NCBI RefSeq assembly: GCF_004919685.1
Contig: NZ_SMYZ01000003.1
Span: 33,816-97,815 of the forward strand
Length of the DNA stretch: 64,000 bases
Reading direction: 5' to 3'
DNA from: Mesorhizobium norvegicum
GTDB taxonomy: Bacteria; Pseudomonadota; Alphaproteobacteria; Rhizobiales; Rhizobiaceae
The notes under the pieces are model-generated. The model was given only the letters and a program-made list of their open reading frames with translations, ran no database searches and was not told the origin of the DNA. Below, piece by piece: positions 62,371-64,000 of the stretch (position 1 is the first letter of the stretch; every line of letters starts with the position of its first letter). Position numbers and translations under genes: made by a program.

Positions 62371-63639
62371 CTATGCAAGCCAGTCGGGTAGCGAATCCAG
62401 CCCGATCAGATCGTCATAGGTCAGGCGCGGACGCACGACGTGGAACCGGTCGCCGTCGACCAGCACCTCCGGCACCAGCAGGCGGGTGTTGTAGGTGCCG
62501 GCCTGCACCGCGCCATAGGCGCCGGCGGTGGAAACGGCAATCAGGTCGCCGGCCTTCAGCCTCGGCAGATCGCGATCGAGGCCGATATAGTCGCCGGTCT
62601 CGCAGACCGGGCCAACCACATCGACCATCATGCGCGGCGTGTCGGCCGGCGGCTGCACGACCGGACGGATGTCGTGGAAGGCATCGTAGAGCGTCGGCCG
62701 GATGAGATCGTTCATGGCGGCGTCGACGACGAGGAAGTTCTTGGCGTCGCCCTCCTTCACGAAGATCACTTCCGAGACGAGGATGCCGGCATTGCCTGAT
62801 ATCAGCCGGCCCGGCTCGAACATCACCTTCAACCCGAGCTTGGTGACATGCTTCCTGACGATCTGGGCATAGGCATCGGGGAGGGGCGGCGGGTTGTTGT
62901 CGACGCGATAGGGAATGCCGAGGCCGCCGCCGAGGTCGACATGCTCGATGGCATGGCCGTCGGTGCGCAACGCGCCGACCAGATCGACAAGCAGGGCGAA
63001 GGCGTCGTCGAAAGGCTGCAGTTCGGTGATCTGGCTGCCGATATGGGTGTCGATGCCGGTGATCTTGATGCCGGGAAGCTTTGCCGCGCGGGCGTAGACC
63101 TGGCGCGCCTTCTGCCACGGGATGCCGAACTTGTTCTCGGCCTTGCCGGTGGAAATCTTCTTGTGGGTTTTGGCGTCGACGTCGGGATTGATGCGCAGCG
63201 AGATCGGCGCCACCTTGCCAAGGGCGGCGGCTCGCGCCGACAGAAGTTCGAGTTCTGGCTCGGACTCGACGTTAAAGCAGAGGATGCCGGCGGCAAGGGC
63301 GAAGTCCATTTCGCGCGCGGTCTTGCCGACGCCCGAAAACAGGATCTTGCCGGCCGGAATGCCGGCGGCCAGCGCCCGGCGCAATTCACCTTCCGAAACC
63401 ACGTCGGCGCCGGCGCCGAGCTTCGCCAGCGTCCGCAGGACGGCCTGGTTGGAATTGGCCTTCATGGCGTAGCAGACCAGCGCGTCGAGCCCGGCAAAAG
63501 CCTGCGCAAACACCCGGTAGTGTCTGGTCAAGGTGGCCGTCGAATAGCAGTAGAACGGCGTGCCGACCTGTGCGGCGATATCGGGGATCGCCACGTCCTC
63601 GGCATAGAGCACGCCGTCGCGGTAGTCGAAATGGTTCAC
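62371..63639 (-). CDS. lysA: Diaminopimelate decarboxylase
   Basis: A 422-residue fold-type III PLP enzyme that decarboxylates meso-diaminopimelate to lysine. The Schiff-base Lys60 is in CYAMKANSNQAVL, with HIGSQI, the glycine-rich DLGGGLGIPY and the active-site CETGDYIGLDR. The GTG at 63639 (MNHFDYRDGVLYAEDV) gives the normal start; a GTG at 63666 is an alternative. The small lipoprotein gene upstream on the same strand forms the usual lptM-lysA pair. Confidence 0.96.
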   Translation of the reverse strand: MNHFDYRDGVLYAEDVAIPDIAAQVGTPFYCYSTATLTRHYRVFAQAFAGLDALVCYAMKANSNQAVLRTLAKLGAGADVVSEGELRRALAAGIPAGKILFSGVGKTAREMDFALAAGILCFNVESEPELELLSARAAALGKVAPISLRINPDVDAKTHKKISTGKAENKFGIPWQKARQVYARAAKLPGIKITGIDTHIGSQITELQPFDDAFALLVDLVGALRTDGHAIEHVDLGGGLGIPYRVDNNPPPLPDAYAQIVRKHVTKLGLKVMFEPGRLISGNAGILVSEVIFVKEGDAKNFLVVDAAMNDLIRPTLYDAFHDIRPVVQPPADTPRMMVDVVGPVCETGDYIGLDRDLPRLKAGDLIAVSTAGAYGAVQAGTYNTRLLVPEVLVDGDRFHVVRPRLTYDDLIGLDSLPDWLA

Positions 63640-63709
63640 GAGAGTGGTTCCGGAAAGTTGGGGCACGATGAAACCGGGTTTGGAAAGACCAATCCCGGTG
63701 TCATCGGCT

Positions 63710-63916
63710 CTAGATCAGCGGGTCGAGGATGAACTTCTTGTCCACGACCGGTTTTTCCGGCTCCGGCGGCACCGGCTGGTGGGCCTTCGAGGCGTCCTTG
63801 CGCGCTTGCACGGCTGCCTCATAGGGCGTGTCGAGACCGCCCCTCCTGCCGCAGGCCGAAACGGCCGCGATCGCAACCAGCAGCGTCAGCGTCACCAAAA
63901 TCCTGCTTCCGGTCAT
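63710..63916 (-). CDS. LptM-like small lipoprotein
   Basis: A 68-residue lipoprotein with a signal peptide and lipobox ending at Cys22 (AIAAVSAC), followed by GRRGGLDTPYEAA and a Pro/Lys-rich tail. This matches LptM (YifL), a small lipoprotein that assists assembly of the LptDE lipopolysaccharide translocon and is typically encoded just before lysA. It is oriented with lysA, 70 bp upstream of it. The upstream argH usually seen next lies outside the window. Confidence 0.85.
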   Translation of the reverse strand: MTGSRILVTLTLLVAIAAVSACGRRGGLDTPYEAAVQARKDASKAHQPVPPEPEKPVVDKKFILDPLI

Positions 63917-64000
63917 CGATCCATCCGTCCGAAACGTTTGTCAGCCGCCGCTTTTAGCCGAGTTCTCAGCGCATTGCACCCCGGATATTGCTGGTCGCAA

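Noticed and set aside
1..64000. CRISPR array, rRNA operon, insertion sequence or replication origin
   Set aside because: No spaced direct repeats, rRNA-like sequence, transposase gene or origin-associated genes were found. The repeats present are palindromic and dispersed.

Overview
The window is chromosomal DNA of a high-GC alphaproteobacterium of the order Hyphomicrobiales (Rhizobiales), most likely a Mesorhizobium or close relative. This rests on the gene neighbourhoods (aroK-aroB beside xerD-accA, J-domain protein-cobS-cobT, metX-metW behind a SAM-II riboswitch, hpt-cpdR, a TIGR02302 protein, lptM-lysA), on CtrA-like sites at ftsE, and on several families of short palindromic intergenic repeats of a kind common in these genomes. 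No rRNA, CRISPR array, insertion sequence or prophage was found. There is one tRNA, tRNA-Arg(CCT). Gene identities come from reading the translated sequence; no database search was possible.

Layout. 0-3.1 kb: the 3' end of a multicopper oxidase, a DedA/VTT-like membrane protein, a cytochrome b561-like protein, tRNA-Arg and an M20 amidohydrolase. 3.3-9.6 kb: a D-Ala-D-Ala carboxypeptidase, a CobW-type metal GTPase, TusA-like protein, an L,D-transpeptidase lipoprotein, accA, xerD and a 50-residue membrane protein. 9.8-12.4 kb: aroK-aroB and a CorC/HlyC protein that appears to lack its DUF21 membrane domain. 12.6-17.4 kb: the stress operon prkA-yeaH-spoVR. 17.8-25.7 kb: an alpha/beta hydrolase, a TPP enzyme, BolA, a J-domain protein, cobaltochelatase cobS-cobT and a secreted phytase-like protein whose N-terminus is interrupted by a repeat. 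26-33.5 kb: an arsR-SRPBCC pair, a SpeE-like protein, yhhQ with a possible preQ1 riboswitch, rpmB, DUF3108, EamA, YhhN, a cupin, gloB and a methyltransferase. 33.6-38 kb: a BacA-related ABC transporter, a DUF1194 protein, a glycosyltransferase and a DUF1330 protein. 38-46 kb: metXW facing hisC-tyrC, a PfkB kinase, a DUF2125 protein, ChaC and an aldo/keto reductase.

46-48.2 kb is an AT-richer accessory insert. It carries a HEPN-type protein with an RX4H motif and an unrecognised 225-residue protein behind a near-consensus promoter overlapped by an operator-like inverted repeat. 48.2-64 kb returns to core genes: LysE, PlsC, a LysR/PPOX pair, YdcF, ftsEX, hpt, cpdR, an EamA exporter behind a structured leader, LysR, VOC, TIGR02302, a threonine dehydratase/ArsR pair, lysA and lptM.

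The most useful regulatory observations are the SAM-II riboswitch followed by an intrinsic terminator on metXW, a preQ1-I-like element whose 3' strand contains the yhhQ ribosome-binding site, a terminator-bearing leader on the 55.9-56.8 kb exporter, and two arsR genes that look leaderless. The accessory insert at 46-48 kb is the best place to look for something undescribed.
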